DNA of 64,000 nt from UBA4486 sp041984885 (GCA_041984885.1 JBHIXH010000001.1:62001-126000); one strand, 5' to 3'; shown: positions 1 through 9,409, counted from the stretch's first letter. Numbers and translations: made by a program. The notes: generated by a model from the sequence alone, not told the origin.

Positions 1-670
1 CATGTAGTTGTTCCGGGCTGATCGCCTGTCCCTGCTCGAGATAGACCTCCATCAGGCTTTCGTCCAGTTCGATGACCTGATCGAGTATTTCTGTGTGCGC
101 CTGTTCAACGCTGGAAAAGTCCGTCTGTCCGCCACTTGGCTGAAAAAAACAGTCGACTACTTCTTTACCGTTACTCGCAGGCAGATTCAGCGGCAAACAT
201 TCCGGTCCAAATGTATTGCGGATGTCTTCCAGCAGCGCAGGCAGGTCAACATTCTCGGCATCGATCTTGTTAATTATGATCAGACGATCGAGTCTTCGAT
301 CCTTCGCCACCTGCATCATTTTCTGCGCGACCATCTCGATACCGTTTTGCGCATTGATTACGACGGCACAGGTCTCGACCGCTTCCAGCACGGACAATGC
401 CTTACCGAGAAAATCGGGATAGCCGGGAGTGTCGATCAGATTCACATGCCCGCCGTGGTAATCCATGCTGACGATGGCGCTGTCGATTGAATGTCCGTGC
501 TTCTTCTCCTGGGCATCGAAATCGCAGACCGTCGTGCCTTTTTCGACCGAGCCCTCGACACCAATCGCACCGGAGTGCTGCAACAGTGTTTCAATCAGCG
601 TGGTTTTGCCGGCACCGCCCTGGCCCGTCAAAGCGATATTGCGGATGTCTTCAGTGGAATACGCTGTCAT
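1..670 (-). CDS. EF-G-like translation factor GTPase, 3' part beyond window
   Basis: The first 223 codons of a translational GTPase are present; the gene runs off the left edge. The ATG at 668-670 is preceded by a strong AGGGGGA ribosome binding site. The G1 loop GQGGAGKT lies near residues 16-23 and the G3 motif DTPGYPDF near residues 80-87, followed by an INKID-type G4 motif. The GQGGAGKT loop is typical of the divergent EF-G-like (FusA2-like) branch rather than the canonical fusA product, which is normally next to rpsG and tuf. Family knowledge suggests a ribosome-associated GTPase, but the exact role of this branch is not established. Confidence 0.85.
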   Translation of the reverse strand, partial: MTAYSTEDIRNIALTGQGGAGKTTLIETLLQHSGAIGVEGSVEKGTTVCDFDAQEKKHGHSIDSAIVSMDYHGGHVNLIDTPGYPDFLGKALSVLEAVETCAVVINAQNGIEMVAQKMMQVAKDRRLDRLIIINKIDAENVDLPALLEDIRNTFGPECLPLNLPASNGKEVVDCFFQPSGGQTDFSSVEQAHTEILDQVIELDESLMEVYLEQGQAISPEQLH

Positions 671-823
671 AGCTTCCCCCTGCCTTGTTGTTGTTATTTG
701 CACGGCCAATGACATGGAGACACTGACCGAGATTTTCAGCGTCTACATAGATTATGGAAGATCAGCCCAGCGCTTGCATCCTTGCGCTGCAATGAAATGA
801 TAAAAAGTGCTTATGTATTCAGT

Positions 824-1042
824 TTAGACGTAACGCGCGATCAGGGCTCGTCCCTTGCGCGTTAACATTCCATTATCGTCGACCAGGCCCATTTCCGTTG
901 CCTTGTCGAGTAAGCGGTGGGTCAGGTTTCTCGGCACATACATCAAGCCGGCACCGAATCGATTTTCGAGCACGGCGGCAATCTGGTGTTCCTGCACCAA
1001 TGTGTTTTGTTTTTCCTCTGAATGGGAAACGGCAGTGGCCAC
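824..1042 (-). CDS. small conserved-looking hypothetical protein, 72 aa
   Basis: A 72-residue ORF starts with GTG behind a good AAAGGA ribosome binding site 8-9 nt upstream. The protein is soluble and mixed alpha/beta, with a C-terminal part (LTHRLLDKATEMGLVDDNGMLT) that resembles a small winged-helix-like fold, but I do not recognise the family. It sits alone between zapE and the EF-G-like gene on the same strand, behind a 196-bp AT-rich spacer (1043-1238) that probably contains its promoter. Its function is unknown. Confidence 0.55.
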   Translation of the reverse strand: MATAVSHSEEKQNTLVQEHQIAAVLENRFGAGLMYVPRNLTHRLLDKATEMGLVDDNGMLTRKGRALIARYV

Positions 1043-1238
1043 GATGGTTTCCTTTTACTACTTTTTAATTTTAAAAATAAATATATACACTTATATAGAA
1101 GATATAATCTTCAACGTCAAGTTTTAGCACTATTTTACTGAAATAAAATGAAATAGTGTTCGAACCGGCAGCGACACATAAGCCTACTGAATATTCGACC
1201 GGATCCGCCCGGATCTGTTCAGGAAATTGCCGACAAAT

Positions 1239-2336
1239 TCAGGGTAAATGCTGGCGCGCCAGATAGTCGTGCGTCGCCATCTCGTTCAAACGGCTTATCG
1301 TCCGTTTGAAACTTTTCCTGATTTTATTTCCCTGGTAGAGCTGACTGGCCGTGGTTTCGGCGGTGATGATCAATTTGACATTATGATCATAAAACTCATC
1401 CACCAGTGTCATAAAGCGTTTGACCATATCGACTTCATCGTCCGTCATCACCGGTACGGCCTCGATTAACACGGTATGAAAGATACGCGCAATCTCGATG
1501 TAATCGGCTGCCCCGCGTGGTCCATCACAGATGGCATTGAATTCAAACCAGACGACCCCGCCAGCGACACGCACCGCCGTGATTTCACGCCGCTCGATGT
1601 TTAACGTGTTGGCTTCGTCTCTTGCTTCCAGCGACATGTGCTGGAAATGTTCGTGCAGGACCTTGTTGGCGTTGGCGTCTAGCGGACAGTGATAGATCTC
1701 GGCGTGATCCAGGTATTGCAAACGGTAGTCAATTCCGGAATCAATATTGACGACTTCAGTAAACGTCTTGATCAATTCGATCGCCGGTAAAAATCGCTGT
1801 CGTTGCAGGCCATCGGCGTACAGTTGATCCGGGTGTTCATTGGATGTGGTGACCAGGGTGACACCTCGCTTAAACAACGCCTCAAGCAAACCGGCCAGGA
1901 TCATCGCGTCAGTGATATCGGCAACATGAAATTCATCGAAACAAATAACAGTATTTTCAGCAGCGATTGAGTCGGCGACAGTGACCAGCGGGTTTTCAAT
2001 GTCATCCAGCTGGCGCAACTGTTCATGCACCATCTGCATGAAACGATGAAAGTGCATGCGCATCTTGTCATCAAATGGCAGCGATTCAAAAAACAAATCC
2101 ATCAGGAACGTCTTGCCGCGGCCAACGCCACCCCAGAAATAATAACCACGAACCGGCTTGTGGCCGTTACCGAGGAAGCGTGCCCTTAACCTGTTCACAA
2201 ATGAGTTTTTTTCAGCAATACGCAGAATCAACTGATCATGCAATTGCTGTAGCTGTGCCACGGCCTGCTTCTGCATGACATCCGGTTGAATGTTATTTTC
2301 TTCCAGTGCCTGGGCGTAAAGTTGTTTTGGAGTCAT
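1239..2336 (-). CDS. zapE: cell division protein ZapE (AFG1-family ATPase)
   Basis: This 365-aa P-loop ATPase has Walker A GGVGRGKT (residues 69-76) and Walker B VICFDEFH (about 130-137), followed by the sensor-type segment TTSNEHPDQLY characteristic of the AFG1/ZapE family. ZapE proteins associate with the Z-ring in proteobacteria and destabilise FtsZ polymers under stress; the mitochondrial homologue AFG1/LACE1 handles membrane proteins. Length is normal for the family. It is divergent from the metallopeptidase gene at 2417, with an 80-bp shared intergenic region. Confidence 0.93.
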   Translation of the reverse strand: MTPKQLYAQALEENNIQPDVMQKQAVAQLQQLHDQLILRIAEKNSFVNRLRARFLGNGHKPVRGYYFWGGVGRGKTFLMDLFFESLPFDDKMRMHFHRFMQMVHEQLRQLDDIENPLVTVADSIAAENTVICFDEFHVADITDAMILAGLLEALFKRGVTLVTTSNEHPDQLYADGLQRQRFLPAIELIKTFTEVVNIDSGIDYRLQYLDHAEIYHCPLDANANKVLHEHFQHMSLEARDEANTLNIERREITAVRVAGGVVWFEFNAICDGPRGAADYIEIARIFHTVLIEAVPVMTDDEVDMVKRFMTLVDEFYDHNVKLIITAETTASQLYQGNKIRKSFKRTISRLNEMATHDYLARQHLP

Positions 2337-2416
2337 TATTGGTTGTTTTCAATGCAGCACAGCGATCCCATATACTATGTGTGCATGCTACACCGTGTAA
2401 ACGATCTGTCCTCAAT

Positions 2417-3103
2417 ATGACATTACTTTTTATTGGCCTGACGCTGCTGATTCTGATCTTTGGCCCGCAACTGTGGTGCAGCCAGGTAATGAAAAAGTAC
2501 GCGATTGAAATTGATAGCCTGCCCGGTAGCGGTGGCGAACTGGCTGAACATCTGGTATCGCGTCTGCAACTGCAACAGGTCGGCGTGCAAATGACAGACA
2601 ACGGCCAGGACCATTATGATCCTATCAGCAAGACCGTCCGTCTCGGAGAAAATAATTTTGAGCAAAAATCACTGACCGCGATCGCCGTTGCCGCGCATGA
2701 AGTCGGGCATGCGTTACAGCATCATCTGGATTACAAACCTTTAACCATTCGCACACGGCTGGCCGGTGGAGTCGCCATTATAGAAAAACTGGCCTCGGCC
2801 ATACTGGTCAGTTTCCCGTTTTTACTCCTGCTGACAAAATCGCACTGGATCAGCCTGCTGATTTTTACAGCGGGCATGAGCCTGATGCTGTTGCCGGTGC
2901 TGATGCACTTGATCACGTTGCCGGTGGAACTGGATGCCAGTTTTCAACGGGCCCTGCCCATACTTGAAGCCGGTCAGTATCTGCCGGCATCAGCCATGCC
3001 GATCGTGAAACGAATTCTGACAGCCGCGGCATTAACGTATGTCGCCGGTTCACTGGCGAGCCTGTTAAATTTTTATCGCTGGATGGCGATACTGCGACGC
3101 TAG
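2417..3103 (+). CDS. YugP-like membrane zinc metallopeptidase
   Basis: This 228-aa membrane protein has a zinc-binding HEVGHA motif about residues 98-103 followed by further helices. It begins with a transmembrane segment (MTLLFIGLTLLILIFGPQLW) and has two more hydrophobic stretches in its C-terminal half. This is the layout of the neutral zinc metallopeptidase family 2 (YugP). I chose the ATG at 2417 because the longer reading frame from 2306 would run into the start of zapE and would put a non-hydrophobic 37-residue tail in front of the natural membrane anchor. The substrate is unknown. Confidence 0.85.
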   Translation: MTLLFIGLTLLILIFGPQLWCSQVMKKYAIEIDSLPGSGGELAEHLVSRLQLQQVGVQMTDNGQDHYDPISKTVRLGENNFEQKSLTAIAVAAHEVGHALQHHLDYKPLTIRTRLAGGVAIIEKLASAILVSFPFLLLLTKSHWISLLIFTAGMSLMLLPVLMHLITLPVELDASFQRALPILEAGQYLPASAMPIVKRILTAAALTYVAGSLASLLNFYRWMAILRR

Positions 3104-3111
3104 AAAACCGG

Positions 3112-4185
3112 CTAGAACAAGGTTTGTTGCTGCCCGGACAGAACCGGCCTGGTGAACAGGTCCGTAGTCAGCGTGGTCTTTTGCCTGTTCAGCTTGTGTT
3201 TATTGCACGCAATCCGAAAACGTTGTCGAATCACGTCGGCAAACTCACCGGTGCCCGTCTGACGCTGACTGAAATCCGCGTCATAATCCTTGCCGTTACG
3301 CATCGCATTCAAATTGTGCATCACGTGTTCGTATTTCAATGGTACAAACTCTTTCAGCCAGCTACGAAATAATGGCTGCACTTCATGTGGCAGGCGTAAC
3401 AATACGTAGCCGGCACGGCTGGCCCCTGCTGCGCTGGCGCTTTGTAACACTGACTCCATTTCCGTGTCATTCAACACCGGGATGACCGGGGCGAACATGA
3501 CACCAACCGGCACTCCGGCTGCGCTTAATTGCCTGACCGTACGCAGGCGTTTGGCCGGTGCGGCAGCACGCGGTTCCATTTGTCTGGCCAGGTGCGCATC
3601 CAGCGTCGTAATTGAAATCATGACTTCCACCAGGCCTTGCTTCGCCATCGGTTGCAGAATATCCAGGTCACGTAGCACGAGTGCCGATTTCGTCACGATG
3701 GTTAAGGGATGATGGCTTGCCTGCAACACCTGTAATATCTCACGCATGACCTGGTATTGCTTTTCGATCGGTTGATACGGATCGGTATTTGCGCCTAGCG
3801 CGATCGGCGAACAGACATAATTTTCCGCAGCCAACTCCTGTTTCAATAACGTCGCCGCATTCTTTTTGACAAACAGCCGGGTCTCGAAATCTATGCCGGG
3901 AGATAAATCCATGTAGGCGTGTGCCGGTCGGGCATAACAATACGTGCAGCCATGCTCGCAACCACGATACGGATTAATCGATTGCGTGAACGGGATATCC
4001 GGTGATTGATTACGCGAAATGATGGTCTTGCTGTGCTCTTCCAGCACCGTCGTTTGCAACCGGTTGTCTTCCGGTTCCTGCCACCAGCCATCGTCGGTAT
4101 CTTCGCGGGTTTCTGCCGCAAAACGTGGTTCGATCCAGCGCTGTTGTCCCCGGCCCTGTGCCCGTTTTTCGGTCAGTGTTTTCAT
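3112..4185 (-). CDS. PA0069-family radical SAM protein
   Basis: This 357-aa protein carries the radical SAM cluster motif CEHGCTYC (Cys76, Cys80, Cys83) inside the context NPYRGCEHGCTYCYARPAH, which is diagnostic of the PA0069/Rv2578c family related to spore photoproduct lyase (SplB). Reaction and substrate are not established for this family; a nucleic-acid-related role is a guess from the SplB relationship. It is convergent with the metallopeptidase gene, with 8 bp between the two stop codons. Confidence 0.88.
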   Translation of the reverse strand: MKTLTEKRAQGRGQQRWIEPRFAAETREDTDDGWWQEPEDNRLQTTVLEEHSKTIISRNQSPDIPFTQSINPYRGCEHGCTYCYARPAHAYMDLSPGIDFETRLFVKKNAATLLKQELAAENYVCSPIALGANTDPYQPIEKQYQVMREILQVLQASHHPLTIVTKSALVLRDLDILQPMAKQGLVEVMISITTLDAHLARQMEPRAAAPAKRLRTVRQLSAAGVPVGVMFAPVIPVLNDTEMESVLQSASAAGASRAGYVLLRLPHEVQPLFRSWLKEFVPLKYEHVMHNLNAMRNGKDYDADFSQRQTGTGEFADVIRQRFRIACNKHKLNRQKTTLTTDLFTRPVLSGQQQTLF

Positions 4186-4256
4186 GGTGTGATTCTAGCA
4201 TTTGCGCCGGAATCAGGCTGGCTGAAGCGCCTCGAATAACGTAATATCATGAACTC

Positions 4257-5579
4257 GTGGAAATCAGCGCTCTTGTCAACCTCATCAGCCAGTTTGCGCT
4301 GCCTGTCCTGCCGTTTCTCCTGCTCTGGTTACTCTATCTTCTGAAACAGCGTTCCGCTGATCGTGTGGCACTGGAATCGCTGCAGGCAGACGTTCAGCAA
4401 TTATCGGAACGTGCGATGCTTGCTGAACAACAGGAAAAAGATTCACGCCAGCATATCACTGATCTGATCCTGAACCTGATGCAAAAGCAGTTGAGTCAGT
4501 CTGCCGAACTGCGTGAACAGCTGCACATATTACTGAGTGAACATCGTACCGGCTTTGAAAAACGCCAGACCGAGGCGATCCAGTCGTTGAATGAAACGAT
4601 TCAGAACGGCATGAGCCATACGCAGAAACAGATCCATACCAATCTTGATCACAATATCGAACAACTCGGCAAGCGCGTTAATGAGCTGACACAGAAAACC
4701 GAACAACGCCTGCAAGAGATCGGTGGCCTGGTGGAAAAACGTCTCGACGAGGGCTTCAAGAAAACCACCGAAACATTTACCGACATTGTGAAACGCCTCG
4801 CACTGATCGATGAGGCACAGAAGAAGATCACCGAGTTATCGACGAACGTCGTCAGCCTGCAGGAGATCCTAGCCGACAAACGCTCACGGGGTGCGTTCGG
4901 TGAGGTGCAGTTAAATGCCCTGATCGCAAATGTCATGCCGGACAACAGTTATGCGATTCAGTATGCATTACCGAATGGCAAGGTCGCCGACTGCGCGTTG
5001 TTCCTGCCGGAACCGACCGGTACGATAATCATTGACGCCAAGTTTCCGCTGGAATCGTACCGGGTCATGACCGACTTCTCCCTCGGTGAACTCGAACGCA
5101 AGGCGGCAGAGAAACAATTCAAACGCGACATTCAGAAGCACATTAGCGATATCGCTGAGAAATACATAATCCCCGGCACCACCTCGGACGGCGCAGTCAT
5201 GTTCATCCCGGCCGAATCGGTATTTGCCGAAATCCAGTCGCGTCATCCGGAACTGGTGGAATCAGCCCAGACAGCCCGCGTCTGGATGGTGTCACCAACC
5301 ACGCTCTGGGCAACATTAAATACAGCGCGTGCCGTGCTAAAAGATGCAGAAACCCGTGAACAGGTCGATATCATCAAAGAGCACCTGGGGTATCTGTCGA
5401 AAGACTTCGACCGCTTTCAAACCCGCATGGATGACCTGGCGCGACATATCAAGCAGGCGCACGACGACGTGGAAAAGGTCAATACATCGGCTCGCAAGAT
5501 CAGTAATCGCTTTGACAAGATCGAAAAGCTGGAACTGGACGAGGCGCCGGCCGCATTACCGAACGAGCAGAAAAAATAG
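4257..5579 (+). CDS. rmuC: DNA recombination protein RmuC
   Basis: This 440-aa protein has an N-terminal transmembrane segment (about residues 10-28), a long coiled coil (about 35-200), and then the RmuC nuclease-like domain containing GAFGEVQL and IIIDAKFPLESY. RmuC limits inversions at short inverted repeats in E. coli and is proposed to act as a nuclease. The start is a GTG at 4257; the ATG at 4249 is in another frame. It is followed 20 bp later by the HAD phosphatase gene. Confidence 0.92.
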   Translation: MEISALVNLISQFALPVLPFLLLWLLYLLKQRSADRVALESLQADVQQLSERAMLAEQQEKDSRQHITDLILNLMQKQLSQSAELREQLHILLSEHRTGFEKRQTEAIQSLNETIQNGMSHTQKQIHTNLDHNIEQLGKRVNELTQKTEQRLQEIGGLVEKRLDEGFKKTTETFTDIVKRLALIDEAQKKITELSTNVVSLQEILADKRSRGAFGEVQLNALIANVMPDNSYAIQYALPNGKVADCALFLPEPTGTIIIDAKFPLESYRVMTDFSLGELERKAAEKQFKRDIQKHISDIAEKYIIPGTTSDGAVMFIPAESVFAEIQSRHPELVESAQTARVWMVSPTTLWATLNTARAVLKDAETREQVDIIKEHLGYLSKDFDRFQTRMDDLARHIKQAHDDVEKVNTSARKISNRFDKIEKLELDEAPAALPNEQKK

Positions 5580-5599
5580 AGGCACAGCTGTAAAGACAA

Positions 5600-6415
5600 A
5601 TGGGTTATAAACCACTGACCACGATTATCTTTGATATGGATGGTACGCTGGCGAATACGGAAGAATTACACCGGCAGGCGTTCAACGAGGCATTCAGACA
5701 GTTTGATTTACCTGTTGAATGGGACGCCGGGCTGTATGCCGAACTGTTGGCGATATCCGGTGGTCGCCAGCGCATTCGACGTTACATTAAGGACAACAAT
5801 ATTTCCCATCCCGGCAAGCCGCTGGCGTTTGCACGTAAGGTGCATCAATGCAAATCCGAAATCTATCGCGAGAAACTGAAGGCCGGACACTTGCCATTGC
5901 GTCGAGGCGTATTACGTTTGATCCGTGAGGCGCACAAACACAATATCCGGATGGGTATTGCCACCAGTTCCTCGCTACAGAATGTGGAAACGCTGATCTC
6001 GACGACGCTCGGTAAACGTGGGCTCGATTATTTTGACACCATCGTCAGCTGTGATTTGCTGTCTGCACAGAAACCTTCTCCGGCTGCCTATCAATATGCT
6101 CTCGCTGCACTAGGCGCGAATCCGGAAAACTGTATTGCGATCGAGGACACGAGTAACGGTAACCGCGCTGCGCTGGCGGCCGGTGTTCGTACTATCATCA
6201 CAACACATGAGTTTACGACCGACAGTGATTTTGCCGGGGCCTCGCTCGTCGTCGATGACCTTGGCGAACCGGAACATCATTTTCATATCGAGTCCGGTAA
6301 TGCCTATGATCACCATTATGTTAATCTGGATTTAATGAAATCAATCCTGCAGGGCGAACCTTCTGAAAACGAATGCGCTGGTTGGCCAGTGGCTGCCGCC
6401 GGTATGTCATATTGA
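5600..6415 (+). CDS. HAD-superfamily phosphatase, CbbY/beta-phosphoglucomutase-like
   Basis: This 271-aa HAD hydrolase has motif I FDMDGTLANTE (nucleophile Asp and acid Asp, about residues 11-15), motif II ATSSS, a motif III lysine in SAQKPSP and motif IV IEDTSNG. The helical cap between motifs I and II and the overall pattern match the CbbY group, known to dephosphorylate xylulose-1,5-bisphosphate where studied. No Calvin-cycle gene is visible nearby, so the physiological substrate here is uncertain. The C-terminal extension after about residue 225 is slightly longer than in minimal family members. Confidence 0.82.
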   Translation: MGYKPLTTIIFDMDGTLANTEELHRQAFNEAFRQFDLPVEWDAGLYAELLAISGGRQRIRRYIKDNNISHPGKPLAFARKVHQCKSEIYREKLKAGHLPLRRGVLRLIREAHKHNIRMGIATSSSLQNVETLISTTLGKRGLDYFDTIVSCDLLSAQKPSPAAYQYALAALGANPENCIAIEDTSNGNRAALAAGVRTIITTHEFTTDSDFAGASLVVDDLGEPEHHFHIESGNAYDHHYVNLDLMKSILQGEPSENECAGWPVAAAGMSY

Positions 6416-6431
6416 TTAACCTTGACCCGTC

Positions 6432-7349
6432 ATGACTCTGACTGAACTACGTTACATCGTCGCTGTTGCCCGCGAAAGACATTTTGGTCGCGCCGCCGCC
6501 GCCTGCTTTGTCAGTCAACCGACGCTGAGCGTGGCCATCAAAAAACTCGAGGAACAACTCGATGTCATTTTATTTGAACGCTACAAGCACGATGTAAAAA
6601 TCACACCCATCGGTACGCAGATCGTCGAACAGGCACAGCAGGTGCTGGAACAGGCGGAAAAGATAAAAACGATTGCGAACGAGGCTAAAGATCCGCTTGG
6701 CGGTCAACTCCGACTCGGTGTGATCTACACCATCGGGCCTTATTTACTACCCAAACTCATCCCGGTACTGCACAAGGCAGCACCCAATCTGAAACTGTAT
6801 ATAGAGGAAAACTTCACCGAGAACCTTGCAGAACAGTTGAAACGGGGAGAACTGGATATTGTTATCCTGTCGACGCCGTTTCACCTGGCCGGTACTGATT
6901 CACGCCACTTGTATAACGAGGATTTTCTTGTTGCGCTACCGGATAAACATCCGTTAGCCAGGAAGAAATCGGTAAAAGTCGATGACCTGTTTGACGAAAC
7001 CCTGCTGTTGTTAAAAAAGGGGAATTGCTTTCGCGACCAGGTACTGGAAGCGTGTGCTTCGTGTATGTCGAAAAACCTGTCGCGCGAACATATACAGGAA
7101 ACGCTGGAAAGCAGTTCGATAGAAACGATTCGACAGATGGTTGCGGCCGGTTCCGGTGTCACCATATTACCGGCGACGTCAGTGTACGAGGGACCGAACA
7201 TGAAAAATCGACTGCACTACCTGCCTTTCAGCAAACCCGTACCCCAACGTGAGGTTGTGATGATCTGGCGCAAATCCTGGCCGCGCGATAAATTGCTTGA
7301 ACTTGTCGAGTCCTCCGTCGCCAGGATCAACCTGAAAGGCGTCAGCTGA
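6432..7349 (+). CDS. oxyR: hydrogen peroxide-sensing LysR-type regulator OxyR
   Basis: This 305-aa LysR-type regulator has an N-terminal winged HTH (about residues 1-60) and a C-terminal effector domain. The peroxide-reactive and resolving cysteines fall at exactly the E. coli positions, Cys199 and Cys208, in the sequence KKGNCFRDQVLEAC. The residue before Cys199 is Asn rather than the usual His198, a notable change in the peroxide pocket. It starts 16 bp after the HAD gene and ends 2 bp before the stop of the convergent protease gene. A probable target in this window is the peroxiredoxin-glutaredoxin gene at 62849, which has a near-consensus OxyR box. Confidence 0.9.
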   Translation: MTLTELRYIVAVARERHFGRAAAACFVSQPTLSVAIKKLEEQLDVILFERYKHDVKITPIGTQIVEQAQQVLEQAEKIKTIANEAKDPLGGQLRLGVIYTIGPYLLPKLIPVLHKAAPNLKLYIEENFTENLAEQLKRGELDIVILSTPFHLAGTDSRHLYNEDFLVALPDKHPLARKKSVKVDDLFDETLLLLKKGNCFRDQVLEACASCMSKNLSREHIQETLESSSIETIRQMVAAGSGVTILPATSVYEGPNMKNRLHYLPFSKPVPQREVVMIWRKSWPRDKLLELVESSVARINLKGVS

Positions 7350-7351
7350 TT

Positions 7352-8728
7352 TTATTTAATCACCAGGAACGCAGCCGTGTTACCCCGTATCACACGCAGT
7401 AACAGCGAATCTTTAATCTGATTCACCGTTGTCAGAAATTCGTTCAGGTCGGCAATGTTTTTCCGGTTAACCGAGGTGATGATGTCGCCCTTGCGCAAAC
7501 CGGCCTGCCAGGCAGGGCTGCCGCGTTGCACCTCTGCGATGATGACACCTTGCAACTGACCATGTAATGGATGGTTTGGATTGATGTCTCCAACAGCAAC
7601 GCCGGCGAGTCGTTCGTTCTGAAATTCGTCCGGTCGCATTGCGGCCTCGCTCGCCTCAATTTCAACCTTTACCTTGACCTTCTTCCCTTCACGTAACACA
7701 TCAAACTCGACTTTTTCACCGACCGCCATCAAACCAATGCGATTGCGCAAATCACCGGAGTTCTTGATCTTGCGACCGTTCAAGCCGGTTATTATGTCGC
7801 CGGCCTGAAATCCGGCCGCCTGCGCGGGCGAATCGTCCAGCACACGATTGATGATGGCGCCCTGCTGGTTTTTCAAACCAAACGCGTCTGCCAGTTCCGG
7901 ACTCAGATCCTGTGCCTGTACGCCCAGAAAGCCACGTTCGACTTCACCTTTCTCAATCAACTGTTCCATTATGTTTAATGCCAGCTTGACCGGGATCGCA
8001 AAACCGATGCCGATATTGCCACCGGACTGGGAAAAGATAGCGGTATTAATCCCGATCAACTCGCCGTTCAGATTAACCAGTGCGCCGCCGGAGTTACCGG
8101 GATTAATCGATGCATCGGTCTGGATAAAATCCTCGTAACCACCAATGTCGAGACCACTACGGCTGAGTGCACTGATGATGCCGGACGTCACAGTCTGGCC
8201 AAGTCCAAATGGATTACCAATCGCAACAGCGAAATCACCGACGCGTAATTTATCCGAATCGGCGGGCTTGATATCGGTCAGGTTTTCGGTCGGAACCTTG
8301 ATAACGGCCACGTCGGTTTCCGGATCCGTGCCGACGAGTTCTGCATCCAGTTGTCTACCATCACGCAGCGTGACCGTGATTTGATCGGCATTCGCTATCA
8401 CGTGGTTATTGGTCAGGATAAGACCGCGTTTTGCATCCACAATCACACCGGAACCGAGACTTTGGGTTTTACGCTCGGTTGGCATGTTTGGCAGGTTAAA
8501 AAAATGTTTGAAGAACGGATCAGAGAACAACGGGTTTTGACGCATCTGCACCTTGCCCTCGGTCGCGATGTTAACGACGGCCGGGGTCACCCGCTCCAGC
8601 ATCGGTGCCAGTGACGGTAATTTCTGATCATCTACCTGAACCGGCAATGCCGCCTTGGCAGTCACCGGCATCAAAATTGAAAAACTGATTAGGAATAAAT
8701 TCAGAAACGAGAGGATTGAACGCAGCAT
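7352..8728 (-). CDS. degQ: periplasmic serine endoprotease, DegQ/DegP family
   Basis: This 458-aa precursor has a signal peptide ending near ...TAKAA (residue 27), a trypsin-like domain with catalytic His109 (NNHVIAN), Asp139 (DPETDVAV) and Ser213 (GNSGGAL), and two PDZ domains (about residues 265-355 and 375-455). This is the standard Do/DegQ architecture for periplasmic protein quality control. It lies on the minus strand, convergent with oxyR. A weak sigma-E-like promoter lies about 80-105 bp upstream of its start. DegP, DegQ and MucD cannot be separated by reading alone. Confidence 0.9.
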   Translation of the reverse strand: MLRSILSFLNLFLISFSILMPVTAKAALPVQVDDQKLPSLAPMLERVTPAVVNIATEGKVQMRQNPLFSDPFFKHFFNLPNMPTERKTQSLGSGVIVDAKRGLILTNNHVIANADQITVTLRDGRQLDAELVGTDPETDVAVIKVPTENLTDIKPADSDKLRVGDFAVAIGNPFGLGQTVTSGIISALSRSGLDIGGYEDFIQTDASINPGNSGGALVNLNGELIGINTAIFSQSGGNIGIGFAIPVKLALNIMEQLIEKGEVERGFLGVQAQDLSPELADAFGLKNQQGAIINRVLDDSPAQAAGFQAGDIITGLNGRKIKNSGDLRNRIGLMAVGEKVEFDVLREGKKVKVKVEIEASEAAMRPDEFQNERLAGVAVGDINPNHPLHGQLQGVIIAEVQRGSPAWQAGLRKGDIITSVNRKNIADLNEFLTTVNQIKDSLLLRVIRGNTAAFLVIK

Positions 8729-8806
8729 GTTGACTCCTGACTTTGCGTGTGCAGATTTTTTATTGGTTTACTGGCGGAACATTCAGTCGACAAATTATTT
8801 TTTATA

Positions 8807-8832
8807 AGAGACGAATCACTCCGGAAAAGTTC
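8807..8832 (-). promoter_or_regulatory. possible sigma-E-type promoter upstream of the Deg protease
   Basis: Read on the minus strand, GAACTT (8827-8832) is followed after 14 nt by GTCTCT (8807-8812). The -35 is a good match to the sigma-E consensus GGAACTT. The -10 and the spacing are weaker than ideal (consensus spacing about 15-16, GTCTAA). Deg-family proteases are classic sigma-E targets, which makes the site plausible but unproven. Confidence 0.35.
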
Positions 8833-8848
8833 AAGTCCGGTCAGCCCA

Positions 8849-8875
8849 AAACAAGACAGGCGGGTTTACCGCCTG
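8849..8875 (-). terminator. Rho-independent terminator of the Hsp20 gene
   Basis: A 7-bp perfect stem (CAGGCGG/CCGCCTG, 8857-8863 with 8869-8875) and a 5-nt loop are followed on the minus strand by TCTTGTTTT. It lies 14 bp past the Hsp20 stop codon. Confidence 0.7.
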
Positions 8876-8889
8876 CCTCTAATAGTATT

Positions 8890-9345
8890 TTAGCTGTTGA
8901 CTGTAATCCGCTTCGGCTGTTTTTGTTCCAGCTTTGGCAGCGTGATCTCCAGTACGCCGTTTTTGCCATGAGCTTTAATACGATCCGCATCAGCCGTATC
9001 CGGCAGGCTAAAGCGTCGGTAAAACGTACCATGCGCACGTTCAACGCGCGTGTAACCCTTGTTTTCTTCCTTGTTTTCAACCGAGCGCTCACCTTTCAGT
9101 GAGAGCACACCGTTGTCCATTGTAATTTCAATGTCTTTCGGGTCGACTCCAGGCAGGTCAGCATGAATGACAAAACGATCTGCCTCTTCACTGATATCGA
9201 CAGCCGGTCGCCAATGACTGGTTGCGATGTTCGAGTTGTCGTTCTCGCCTCTTTCATTAAACAGGTTGTCATACAGGCCATTGCCTGAAAGCTCTTTCTG
9301 TAAACGGTCAAGTAAGCCCCAGGGCTCATAACGTGTGAGTGTCAT
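8890..9345 (-). CDS. Hsp20/alpha-crystallin small heat shock protein
   Basis: This 151-aa small heat shock protein has the alpha-crystallin beta-sandwich (about residues 45-140) with the conserved segments VDISEEADRFVIHADLPGV and GVLEITLPK near the end. It acts as an ATP-independent holdase. GGAGGT lies 5 nt before the ATG. A textbook sigma-32 promoter (9382-9409) sits directly upstream and a terminator directly downstream, so it is a complete monocistronic heat-shock unit. Confidence 0.93.
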   Translation of the reverse strand: MTLTRYEPWGLLDRLQKELSGNGLYDNLFNERGENDNSNIATSHWRPAVDISEEADRFVIHADLPGVDPKDIEITMDNGVLSLKGERSVENKEENKGYTRVERAHGTFYRRFSLPDTADADRIKAHGKNGVLEITLPKLEQKQPKRITVNS

Positions 9346-9381
9346 AGCGCACCTCCATTAATTATCGTTGCGATAGTCCGT

Positions 9382-9409
9382 ATATGGGGTGGGCCAAAAC
9401 GGTTTCAAG
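9382..9409 (-). promoter_or_regulatory. sigma-32 heat-shock promoter of the Hsp20 gene
   Basis: On the minus strand CTTGAAA (9403-9409) is followed after exactly 13 bp by CCCCATAT (9382-9389). Both hexamers match the RpoH consensus (CTTGAAA, CCCCATnT) with ideal spacing, 37 bp upstream of the Hsp20 start codon. Confidence 0.85.

Noticed and set aside
2306..2416. Upstream extension of the zinc metallopeptidase
   Set aside because: It would overlap the zapE start and put a polar tail in front of the natural membrane anchor; ATG at 2417 fits better.
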